A DNA stretch of 64,000 nt, from the NCBI GenBank assembly GCA_965226245.1, contig CBDDCL010000012.1, forward strand, positions 6,755-70,754. Direction: 5' to 3'. The notes below the pieces were generated by a model. It saw nothing but the letters and a program-made list of their open reading frames with translations, had not been told where the DNA came from and did not search any database. The translations under genes were made by a program, and so were the position numbers. Shown one piece after another: positions 1-7,390 of the stretch (positions are counted from its first letter, which is position 1; every line of letters starts with the position of its first letter). This DNA comes from CBDCYS01 sp965226245 (GTDB lineage: Bacteria; Acidobacteriota; Terriglobia; Bryobacterales; UBA6623).

Positions 1-130
1 TGCGGTCTGGGCGGTTGTCAACGCCTGGAACCGAGACCGAGTGCCGTACACTTCGGAGTCTCGGCGACACACAGGGAAGCAAGCCTGGGGCCTCGTAGTG
101 ATTGTAGCGGGTTCCCGTGCGTAGGTCTGC

Positions 131-193
131 TTTCAACTTGTTGAAAACACATTAGTTATATATGATTCCACTGTCTCAAAAGGAGGGACAGTG
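131..193 (+). promoter_or_regulatory. Candidate promoter/operator and ribosome binding site
   Basis: A perfect inverted repeat, TTTCAA-cttg-TTGAAA, lies at 131-146. It overlaps a possible -35 (TTGAAA) and is followed by an AT-rich TATATAT stretch near 160. A strong Shine-Dalgarno (AAGGAGGGA, from about 180) precedes an ATG at 194. The arrangement looks like a regulated promoter for the gene beginning at 194. Bases 1-130 hold no gene I can support. Confidence 0.4.
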
Positions 194-250
194 GATGACG
201 AAGCAACGAGTTGATTTTCGACACATCAAAGAGACGGTCTCGATCGAACC
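194..250 (+). pseudogene. N-terminal stub resembling a CHC2 zinc-finger primase-type protein
   Basis: From the ATG at 194, which has a good Shine-Dalgarno, about 18 residues (MTKQRVDFRHIKETVSIE) resemble the opening 'VDFxxVKxxVSxExVL' of CHC2 zinc-finger primase-like proteins. The reading then stops making sense near 250. In the other frame, an interior VirB4 sequence (PYYYDLFKGDVGHT) starts at 251. I read this as the 5' end of a different gene joined to virB4 by deletion, or as an assembly join. The match is short, so the identity is tentative. Confidence 0.35.
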
Positions 251-280
251 CCCTACTACTACGATCTGTTCAAAGGAGAC

Positions 281-1336
281 GTGGGACATACGCTGGTGCT
301 TGGCGCGACCGGCGCGGGTAAAAGTTTCGCACTCAACTTCCTTCTAGTTCAAGCGCTGCAATACGATCCGCGTATTCTCATTCTCGATCTAGGCGGCTCC
401 TACCGCTGGCTGACCCAGTTTCTAGGCGGAGGCTACATGGAGCTATCGCCGGAAACTGACGCGGGCGGAGGCTTTCGCTTACGGCCCTTCTCCCTTCCGG
501 CAGGCGAGCGAACCTTCGGATTCCTTGCCGGATGGATTGCGCGGCTGTTGCGAATCGGCGGCTGGACACTCGGCGGGGAAGACCCCAGCGAGATTCGCGC
601 CCGCGTCGAAGATATCTATGCCTTCGCACCCGCACGGCGGACCCTTGGGGTGCTGGTGCGTTCGCTGCCCTCAAAAATGTGGCCCGCTATGGGGCGCTGG
701 CATGGAGATGGCGCGTGGGGTCGATATTTCGATAACGCGGCGGACGCTGACGACCTCAACTTCGAGGACTGGCAGGTGATCGACATGGCGGGCGCGGCGG
801 AGCACGAGGACTTGTGCGAAGCGGCGCTGTTCTACCTTCTCGAACGGTTGCGGCTGACTTTGGAGAACCCCGACGAGACGGCCAGGGTAAAACTCATGGT
901 GGTCGATGAAGCGTGGCGCTACCTCCAAGACCCGGCTGTACTTTCCTATCTCGCGGAAGCCGCTAAGACGTGGCGCAAGAAAAACGCCGCGCTGATTATC
1001 GCCACGCAAAGCGCCGTGGACGTGACCGGGACCGCGGGGGCGGAAGCCTTGCTCGAATCCATGCCGACCAAGCTGTTTCTCGCCAACCCCGACTTGCCGG
1101 ACAAAGCCGCCGAAACCTTCCGGCTCAACCCTTCCGAAGTCAATACCATTCGCGGCTTGATCCCCAAGCGCGAGCTTTATCTACGCCGCACCGACGCGGC
1201 GGGTATCTTGCGGCTTGAAGTCGATCCGGCCAGCTACTGGCTCTATACCTCGTCGCCCGTCGATGCTCACAAGCGCGCCGAGGCAGTCCGCGAGTACGGC
1301 CTCGTCGAGGCCATTGAACACCTATCCAGGAGGTAG
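281..1336 (+). CDS. virB4: VirB4/TrbE-type conjugation ATPase, C-terminal fragment
   Basis: This is the ATP-hydrolysing motor domain of the type IV secretion system, which acts at the inner membrane in pilus assembly and DNA transfer. Walker A (GATGAGKS) is at residues 8-15 counted from the GTG at 281. Walker B (LMVVDEAW) is near residue 205, followed by the sensor-like IIATQS. Full VirB4 proteins exceed 800 residues; here only about 350 remain. Recognisable VirB4 sequence begins at 251 (PYYYDLFKGDV), in a frame with a stop at 212-214, so the start at 281 is only nominal. The gene ends 3 bp before virB9. The N-terminal half is missing, so the encoded protein is probably not functional on its own. 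Confidence 0.85.
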   Translation: MGHTLVLGATGAGKSFALNFLLVQALQYDPRILILDLGGSYRWLTQFLGGGYMELSPETDAGGGFRLRPFSLPAGERTFGFLAGWIARLLRIGGWTLGGEDPSEIRARVEDIYAFAPARRTLGVLVRSLPSKMWPAMGRWHGDGAWGRYFDNAADADDLNFEDWQVIDMAGAAEHEDLCEAALFYLLERLRLTLENPDETARVKLMVVDEAWRYLQDPAVLSYLAEAAKTWRKKNAALIIATQSAVDVTGTAGAEALLESMPTKLFLANPDLPDKAAETFRLNPSEVNTIRGLIPKRELYLRRTDAAGILRLEVDPASYWLYTSSPVDAHKRAEAVREYGLVEAIEHLSRR

Positions 1337-1339
1337 CTC

Positions 1340-2182
1340 ATGTTGAAAATCCTTACACTCGTCACGGCGGCGCTCGTGGCGCTCACCATCCCGCTGACCG
1401 CTCAGGACGGCGGGCCGGTGTTGCGTGTTGACGGAGGCCAGGATCAAATCGTACAGATTCGCGCCAAGACCCGCCACACCACCGTTATCGTGCTTCCCCA
1501 AACGGAAAACGTGCTGGATTTTGTAGTCGGAGATTCCGAATACTGGCACCTGACCGGAGCCGCGAATCTCGCGTTCCTGAAGCCCATTGCCGAGGGCGTC
1601 ACGACCAACGTCGCGCTCGTTTGCGAGTCCGGGCGCATCTACTCATTCCTTGTCACCGAGCAAAGCAAGGGCCGGCCGCATCTTGTCGTCCGCATCAACC
1701 AAGAAGCCGACGCCGAGGGGCGAGTCTCACCCACGAAACATCAACCGGCTTTTGTAGCTCGCGCCCAGGTTGCCGCCTATCAGCAGATGGCGGAGACGGC
1801 CATCAAGACCGCCAGGGCCGCGCGGATGGACGCCGATAGCCGCATCGCGGACACGGCGGCGCTGGCGGCGGGCGAGAGCGAGGCGTTCCGGGCGGACTAT
1901 CCCACGCGGCTCAAGTTTCCCTACCGATTGGAGGACAAGGCGCACAAGTGGCCGTTCCTGGTCGAGGGAATGTGGCACGACGGGCGGTTTACCTACCTTC
2001 GCTCCAACGCCCAGGAGTCGCCCGCGCTGTACGAAGAAAAGGACGGAAAGCCGGCGCTCGTGGCCTACGATCTTGGCGAGGACGGGCTGTACGTCGCCCG
2101 TCACGTTTTGGGCCACGGCTGGTTGCAGATCGGCAAACAGAGAGTACGGTGGCGCTTCGCCGCGCCGGAGATCGGCCCATGA
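1340..2182 (+). CDS. virB9: VirB9/TrbG-type outer-membrane core-complex protein
   Basis: This is a periplasmic/outer-membrane component of the conjugative channel and partner of VirB10. It opens with a signal peptide (MLKILTLVTAALVALTIPLTA, cleaved near AQDG). A beta-rich N-domain and a C-terminal domain (about residues 190-280, WPFLVEGMWHDGRFTYLR) are typical of the VirB9/TrbG family. Its 280 residues are normal for the family. A Shine-Dalgarno-like AGGAGG lies just upstream, inside the virB4 end. The stop overlaps the virB10 start (ATGA), indicating translational coupling. Confidence 0.85.
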   Translation: MLKILTLVTAALVALTIPLTAQDGGPVLRVDGGQDQIVQIRAKTRHTTVIVLPQTENVLDFVVGDSEYWHLTGAANLAFLKPIAEGVTTNVALVCESGRIYSFLVTEQSKGRPHLVVRINQEADAEGRVSPTKHQPAFVARAQVAAYQQMAETAIKTARAARMDADSRIADTAALAAGESEAFRADYPTRLKFPYRLEDKAHKWPFLVEGMWHDGRFTYLRSNAQESPALYEEKDGKPALVAYDLGEDGLYVARHVLGHGWLQIGKQRVRWRFAAPEIGP

Positions 2183-3504
2183 TCGAATGGAAGCGGCTCT
2201 ATGCCAAGCCAGCCGGATCACTCCCCGGTGGCGTCGTCACGCAATGGGGTGTCGGAGCCATCACGGTTTTTATTCTTCTGTTCCTGACCTACTGGATTTG
2301 GCTCGGCGGCGGGGAGCCGGCGGAGGTTGCCTTAACCGAGGTAGCCACAACCCCGCCCCGCAGCTTTACTCAGCAGATGACAGCGCGAGTGGACGCCGAA
2401 ACGATGCGGGCCGAAACCAACAAGGCGGCGGAGGCGCGAGCCTTGCGGGCGCGGCAACAACAGCAAGCCAACGTCGCCGGAGTTACTGCCGCCAACCAAG
2501 CGGCGCTACTTGCCGGGCCGAGTCCCGACACCGGACAACCCTACACCCAGGAAGAATGGGAACTCCGGGAACGCTTGCGACTGGAAGCCGTCGAGCGGCG
2601 CAGCCGTTCGCTTCGCAGTTCGCCGGTCGCACAGAGCTACCGCAAACTAGATGGCGGCGGGAGCGACGGGAAGCGGATCGTTGATAATCCCGCACCCGCA
2701 AAAGACAAAGGCGCGGAAGCCCTGAAACACGCGCTTGACACAATGCACACGGTCACAAGCGGCCTTGAAGATCAAATCGCGGCGGAGGCCCAGGCGGATC
2801 AAGCGTTTATCGCGGCACTCCGCGGAACGCCCACCACGCCGCAAGCGGCCCCGGCTGTTCCCGCCGCGACTGCGGCCAGCGCCACGCCGCAAGATTACTC
2901 TGTTCCAGCGCGACTCGAAGTGCCGCAAGACCCTCCGGGCTGGGAGCGGATCTATGAAGGCTCGTTTTTAGAAGCGGTGCTGGCAACACAACTTACCGGC
3001 GACTTCCCCGGCCCGGTGCTGGCCCTGGTTGCCGTTCCCTTCTACTCGGCGGATCGCCAACGCATCCTTGTCCCGCGAGGGACGCGGGTTATCGGTACGG
3101 CTCAGGCCGTGACAAACCAGGATCAAGCGCGGCTCGGAGTTGGTTTTCACCGCTTGATCTACCCGGACGGAAGCTGGGTTTCGCTCCAATTTCGCGGCCT
3201 CAATCAACTTGGCGAGGGAGCCTTGAAAGATCAAGTGAACCGCCACTACTTTTCGATGTTCGCCGCTGTTGGAGCAGTCGGCGTCCTCAGCGGCCTCACG
3301 GCGGCGGGGGGAAATCCTTACGAGGGCGGCACGGCGTCCATGCGCTCCGCAGCAGGGCAAGGACTCGGCCAAGCCGCTACGCGCATTCTGGACCGTTTCT
3401 TGAATCGCTTACCCACCATCACTATTCGCGCCGGACACCGGCTCCGCGTCTGGTTTACATCAGACGTGCTGGTCCTCCGGCCCACAACAGGAGAACAAAA
3501 ATGA
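2179..3504 (+). CDS. virB10: VirB10/TrbI-type channel scaffold protein
   Basis: This protein spans inner to outer membrane in the conjugation channel. The start at 2179 is chosen because it overlaps the virB9 stop in ATGA and gives 441 residues. A single transmembrane helix (TVFILLFLTYWIWLGG, residues about 30-48) precedes a long Ala/Gln-rich and proline-containing periplasmic stretch. The C-terminal beta-barrel domain (from about residue 255) carries family features such as 'YEGSFLEAVLATQL', 'ILVPRGTRVIG' and the terminal 'AGHRLRVWFTSDVLV'. An in-frame reading extends upstream to 1948 but lies inside virB9. Confidence 0.88.
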   Translation: MIEWKRLYAKPAGSLPGGVVTQWGVGAITVFILLFLTYWIWLGGGEPAEVALTEVATTPPRSFTQQMTARVDAETMRAETNKAAEARALRARQQQQANVAGVTAANQAALLAGPSPDTGQPYTQEEWELRERLRLEAVERRSRSLRSSPVAQSYRKLDGGGSDGKRIVDNPAPAKDKGAEALKHALDTMHTVTSGLEDQIAAEAQADQAFIAALRGTPTTPQAAPAVPAATAASATPQDYSVPARLEVPQDPPGWERIYEGSFLEAVLATQLTGDFPGPVLALVAVPFYSADRQRILVPRGTRVIGTAQAVTNQDQARLGVGFHRLIYPDGSWVSLQFRGLNQLGEGALKDQVNRHYFSMFAAVGAVGVLSGLTAAGGNPYEGGTASMRSAAGQGLGQAATRILDRFLNRLPTITIRAGHRLRVWFTSDVLVLRPTTGEQK

Positions 3505-4409
3505 AACATCGAATCTTCCAGCGAATCATCACCGGCGCAGTTGTCATCCCACTGTTTTTAGTGGTGAGCATCACGCCCGCTCATGCCCTTCTCGGCTCAA
3601 TCCTAGCTGGCATCCAGCGGGCCATGATGATCTCCAATCAGGTCACTCAAATTTACAAAGACACCATGGCGAAGATCACGTTTGACGGCCAACTCACCCA
3701 AATGATAGGTCAGGCGGCGCACCTGAAAGAACAGGCGCTCGGAACTGTTGGGGCGCTGACCGATCCGTTCACCGAACTGGCTTCTCTGCCGACCAAGTTT
3801 ATCGGCCTCGGCCTATCTTGGAAGAACGAGTTTACCGGCATCCCTCGCGGTATTGCGTCCAATGTCGAGCACATGGGCGAGACCGGCAAGAGCTTTCGGG
3901 AATCGTGGGCCGACCGGCTCACCGCCGCCGATACGGTATCGGAGTCGGACATTCTTAATCTGTTCCAGAGCAGTCGCCCGGAGATCGCGGCCAAGGCTTC
4001 ACGCGGTTATCTCGCGGCGCGTGAGGACAGCGATAAGCAGTTGGTGCTCAGTCACACCATGAGCGACACGGCCTCGAATCTGATGATCGCGGCGAAGGAC
4101 GCCGTGAAGTCTTACGAAGGCTTGCAAAATAACACCAACGTATCTAACACCGCGCTTGCCCAATCTCAAATCGCCGGAACCGTGACGCAAGGCAACCTCA
4201 CCGCCGCCATGGTGCAGTTGATGGCGTTCGAGGCGGCAAACGAAGCGGCGGAGGATTACGAACGCGAGATCGCCCGGCGCGAAGCGCTGGCTGTGCGAGT
4301 TGCCACGCAACAGCAATCACAGATTCTCTACGACGCGCACATCGCCGGGATCGTTGCCAACCGGCAATCGCTGCGGGAAGGCATGCTCTTTCCCATACCC
4401 GGTCACTAG
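3501..4409 (+). CDS. trbJ: VirB5/TrbJ-type conjugal transfer protein
   Basis: This is a secreted protein of the P-type transfer apparatus, in the VirB5/TrbJ family of pilus-tip proteins and adhesins. A signal peptide (FLVVSITPAHA, residues about 18-29) is followed by a mostly helical body. That includes 'QLTQMIGQAAHLKEQALGTVG' and a long C-terminal helix rich in Ala, Glu and Arg. Its 302 residues are normal. The start overlaps the virB10 stop (ATGA). The family assignment rests on general pattern and position between virB10 and virB6, so it is less certain than for its neighbours. Confidence 0.72.
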   Translation: MKHRIFQRIITGAVVIPLFLVVSITPAHALLGSILAGIQRAMMISNQVTQIYKDTMAKITFDGQLTQMIGQAAHLKEQALGTVGALTDPFTELASLPTKFIGLGLSWKNEFTGIPRGIASNVEHMGETGKSFRESWADRLTAADTVSESDILNLFQSSRPEIAAKASRGYLAAREDSDKQLVLSHTMSDTASNLMIAAKDAVKSYEGLQNNTNVSNTALAQSQIAGTVTQGNLTAAMVQLMAFEAANEAAEDYEREIARREALAVRVATQQQSQILYDAHIAGIVANRQSLREGMLFPIPGH

Positions 4410-4420
4410 TCCGGTAGTCA

Positions 4421-5422
4421 ATGCAAATCCAACTCGATCCGGGCATCCCGACCAATCTTTCGCCCGAAGAAATGAGGAACTTCAAATCGTTCCTCGATAC
4501 CGCCCTAGAATCACTCACGGCGGCGGCGGGCGCGGAGATATTCACCTTGGGCAATCAGATGTTGACCGCTCTCGCGCTCATCGTGATCGTGTTGAGTGGG
4601 CTGAAAATAGCTTTCGGCGGCGGCTTGCAGCCGTGGGAACTCATGCGCGTCGTCATTGGCATTTGGATTCCATGGGTGATGTTGCAGTTCTACACGGTGA
4701 ACCTTCCGGGTATGGTTTTCACCTTCCCACACATGATCGTGGCGGGCGGCAACTGGCTTAACGACCTCCTTGTTGACGATTCTGTTGCGTCCGTCCAAGA
4801 AGAACTCACAAAGCTGTTCAAGGAGCTTTCAGACGCTCAGGAGGCGGCGGTAGAGTCGGGCGATCTGCTTGATGTTTTGACCAGCGGTTTTCAAGCCACG
4901 ATGACGCAGATTACAGCTTTTTTCGTTGTCCTCTTCATGGCCCTCATGATGCTGGTATTGAGTGCCGTCACCTACGCTCAAGTGATCTGGGCGCAGATCG
5001 CCCTTGCCATCCTCATCATTGTGGGTCCGATCTTCATTCCGTTCCTCGTGTTCGAGCCGATGGCATTCCTGTTCTGGGGCTGGTTCCGGGCGATGATTAC
5101 CTATTCGCTCTACGCCGTGATTGCCGGAGCAGTGCTGCGCGTGTTCAGCGCCGTCGGTATCGCTTTCATCACGAGCATGGGCCAAGCCGACCTCAATTTC
5201 ACCAGCCTCATGGACGTGGGCTTGTGGATGCTCGCGGTCGTGCCTTTCTTTATCGCCGGAATACTGGCAAGCCTCAAAATCGGCGAGTTGGCCTCGATGC
5301 TCGTCACCGGAGGCGGGGCGGGCGGTAGCGGACTCATGGGCATGGTCAGTACAGCGGGAATGGCAGTGGCCGGCGGCGGCACGGCGGCGGCGGGGAAGGT
5401 GGGCGCGGGAGGGGTCAAATGA
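4421..5422 (+). CDS. trbL: VirB6/TrbL-type polytopic membrane protein
   Basis: This is the inner-membrane channel component. Hydrophobic segments include residues about 48-70 (LTALALIVIVLSGLKIAFGG), 155-185 (ITAFFVVLFMALMMLVLSAVTYAQVIW), 190-215 and 265-290, followed by a Gly/Ala-rich C-terminal tail, as in TrbL/VirB6. It has 333 residues. It starts 11 bp after trbJ, and its stop overlaps the virB8 start (ATGA). The tail is low-complexity (GGAGGSGLMGMVSTAG), which is common in this family. Confidence 0.82.
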   Translation: MQIQLDPGIPTNLSPEEMRNFKSFLDTALESLTAAAGAEIFTLGNQMLTALALIVIVLSGLKIAFGGGLQPWELMRVVIGIWIPWVMLQFYTVNLPGMVFTFPHMIVAGGNWLNDLLVDDSVASVQEELTKLFKELSDAQEAAVESGDLLDVLTSGFQATMTQITAFFVVLFMALMMLVLSAVTYAQVIWAQIALAILIIVGPIFIPFLVFEPMAFLFWGWFRAMITYSLYAVIAGAVLRVFSAVGIAFITSMGQADLNFTSLMDVGLWMLAVVPFFIAGILASLKIGELASMLVTGGGAGGSGLMGMVSTAGMAVAGGGTAAAGKVGAGGVK

Positions 5423-6090
5423 AGAAGCCGGAAATCAAAGACGCCGGAGCCGAGTACGCCGAGATATGGGGCGAAGCCATCCACACCAACCGTCATCTAC
5501 GGGTGATCTCTATTGGGCTGGCTATCGGAGTGCTCTTGCTTATCGTCGTCGTCATTCGCATTGTTTCGGTTGAGCCGCCGCGTCCCATCGTCGTAAGGGT
5601 TGATGAAGTCGGGCGGGCGGAGGCCGTCACCTACAAAGCGATGGAGGCCCAGGCCGACCCGCTGGACCCCACCACCAAATATTTCCTCAACCGCTTTATC
5701 TATGACTTCTACTCGCGGCGGCGGGCCACGGTCGCACAGAACTGGTCGCGCAGCTTGCGCTTCCTCAGCACGCAACTTGCCAACGCCTCGTTTCGCGCCG
5801 ACAGCCAAAATGTCGCCCTTCTCGCGGCGGGCGTGGCGCGGGGTGAATTGCAAGTCGCCCGCGTCATTTTGAGGATTCAACCCAACCCTCAGCAGCCGCA
5901 CAGCGCCACGGCCGATTTTGACCTGGTGCGAATGGAGATGGAAAACGAAGTAGGCCGGGAGCGCTGGACACTCTCGCTACAATTCCAATTCCTCCAACAA
6001 ATCCCCACGGAGTTGATCGTGTTCAACCCCATGGGAATCGTCATCACCTACCTGCAAGGCGACCGGGCCACCGTCACCGGAGATCAATAG
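5419..6090 (+). CDS. virB8: VirB8/TrbF-type assembly factor
   Basis: This is a bitopic inner-membrane protein that nucleates channel assembly. It has a short cytoplasmic N-terminus, one transmembrane helix (VISIGLAIGVLLLIVVVIRIV, residues about 30-50) and a periplasmic NTF2-like domain with 'NRFIYDFYSRRRATV' and a final 'NPMGIVITYL', characteristic of TrbF/VirB8. Its 223 residues fit the family. It overlaps the virB6 stop and abuts the next gene with no gap (6090/6091), so the block is one operon. Confidence 0.83.
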   Translation: MKKPEIKDAGAEYAEIWGEAIHTNRHLRVISIGLAIGVLLLIVVVIRIVSVEPPRPIVVRVDEVGRAEAVTYKAMEAQADPLDPTTKYFLNRFIYDFYSRRRATVAQNWSRSLRFLSTQLANASFRADSQNVALLAAGVARGELQVARVILRIQPNPQQPHSATADFDLVRMEMENEVGRERWTLSLQFQFLQQIPTELIVFNPMGIVITYLQGDRATVTGDQ

Positions 6091-7032
6091 ATGATCGAGC
6101 ACTTGCGAGGAAGAGATCGCAAGCTGGAACCGCTCGGCTGGACCGGCCGGGACGCGGAATGGATTGCGCTCGTGTGTCTTCACAGCGGCGTCTTCACGCG
6201 GGCGCAATTCTGTGATTACTTCGGGGTGTGGCGGAGTGGCGCTCAGCGTTTTGTGCGGACATTGGTTGATCGCCGGATGGCGGTCGAGGGTGAGTGGCCG
6301 CTACTCAATGGGAGAGCAAAGACGTGCCGCATATCGAGCAACGCGATCTACCGGGCGCTGGGCGTCGAGAACATCCGCCACCGGCGAAAGGCCACCACGC
6401 CGGTTGTCATGCGGCGGCTTTTGTCGCTGGATTTTGTGCTGGAACATCCGGGTATGAACTGGCTCCCCGCCGAGCCGGAGAAGGTCGAGTTTTTTGAAAA
6501 GCTCGGCTTGCAAAACCGCTTGATTCCGCGCCGGATTTACTACGGTGTGGCCGGCAACCAGAAGCGCTACTTTGCGCTCAAACTGCCCCTTGCCGTGGAC
6601 CCTGAAATCGTCACCTTTGCCTACGTCAATCCGGGCCACCAGACGGATACCGAACTCCACTCGTGGGGAGCCGCGCATGGGCCGCTTTGGGATGCGCTCC
6701 GCAAGAAGGGGCGGCAGGTTCGGGTGATCGGTATTGGGGTTGAAAATGCCACCGTGGATCGGACGGCGCGGGTGCTTGAAGCATGGGCGGCGGCGGAGCC
6801 AGGGACACTCGATGAAGGGCTGACGGCGAAGCAGGAGATCAAGGCGATCCGAGACGCGATGAAACAAAACGACCTTGCGTATCTGGAGCAATATGGAGGC
6901 TTCGGGAAAGCCATGAAGCGGGTAGCAGCGCTCTACAAATTGCCCGAAGCGAAGCTCACCGAAGGAGTCTCGATTGACGACTATTCGACATACCGAGCCG
7001 TGCGGTTTGCGGAGCGAGATGAGGTTGGCTGA
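6091..7032 (+). CDS. Winged-helix-like protein of the transfer locus, function unknown
   Basis: This 313-residue protein starts at the base after virB8 ends. The N-terminal third (RDAEWIALVCLHSGVFTRAQFCDYFGV) reads as a helix-turn-helix/winged-helix module. It is followed by a conserved-looking body (LDFVLEHPGMNWLPAEPEKVEFFEKLGL) and an alpha-helical C-terminus. There is no signal peptide or membrane segment. Similar cytoplasmic genes sit in transfer loci next to the coupling-protein gene, so a DNA-binding or relaxosome-accessory role is possible. I do not recognise a catalytic relaxase motif. The function is inferred from position only. Confidence 0.6.
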   Translation: MIEHLRGRDRKLEPLGWTGRDAEWIALVCLHSGVFTRAQFCDYFGVWRSGAQRFVRTLVDRRMAVEGEWPLLNGRAKTCRISSNAIYRALGVENIRHRRKATTPVVMRRLLSLDFVLEHPGMNWLPAEPEKVEFFEKLGLQNRLIPRRIYYGVAGNQKRYFALKLPLAVDPEIVTFAYVNPGHQTDTELHSWGAAHGPLWDALRKKGRQVRVIGIGVENATVDRTARVLEAWAAAEPGTLDEGLTAKQEIKAIRDAMKQNDLAYLEQYGGFGKAMKRVAALYKLPEAKLTEGVSIDDYSTYRAVRFAERDEVG

Positions 7033-7390
7033 AAGAGGGTCTAAATCCGTGGTTTTTCTTGGTACTGTGGGCCGCATGGTTTTTGGTACGCGCTCAGAGG
7101 GGGGGGTGTACCAGAATTTCCGGCTTAGGTGTACCACAGCCACATTCGTCTATCTCTCTCATTACGCTGTGGTTATCCGCTGTGAATCGGCCCACACGCT
7201 ACGAACGCGGGAGAAAGGCGGGGACGTGAGCGACCCCCCCCAAACCGGGGGGGCATGTGACCTTGGATAGCGGCGCTGTGTACCACGCCTCTATCCCGGC
7301 CCCATGGGGTCGCTCACGTCCTCATTTATCCCTGCGGGAAGGCTCAGAAACAGCCCCCAGGAGCGGCGCTGAAAGCACGGAGACGGACCT
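7033..7390. other. Non-coding gap with nested inverted repeats; candidate oriT or control region
   Basis: This 358-bp gap has no supported gene. A perfect 16-bp inverted repeat (GGACGTGAGCGACCCC at 7222-7237 and its complement at 7306-7321) encloses smaller arms. These are a C-run/G-run hairpin at 7234-7253 and GGATAG (7265-7270) paired with CTATCC (7291-7296). GTGTACCA occurs near 7106, 7130 and 7279. The position, between a putative DNA-binding gene and virD4, fits an origin of transfer. A long leader or terminator structure is the alternative. No nic consensus was recognised. Confidence 0.45.
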
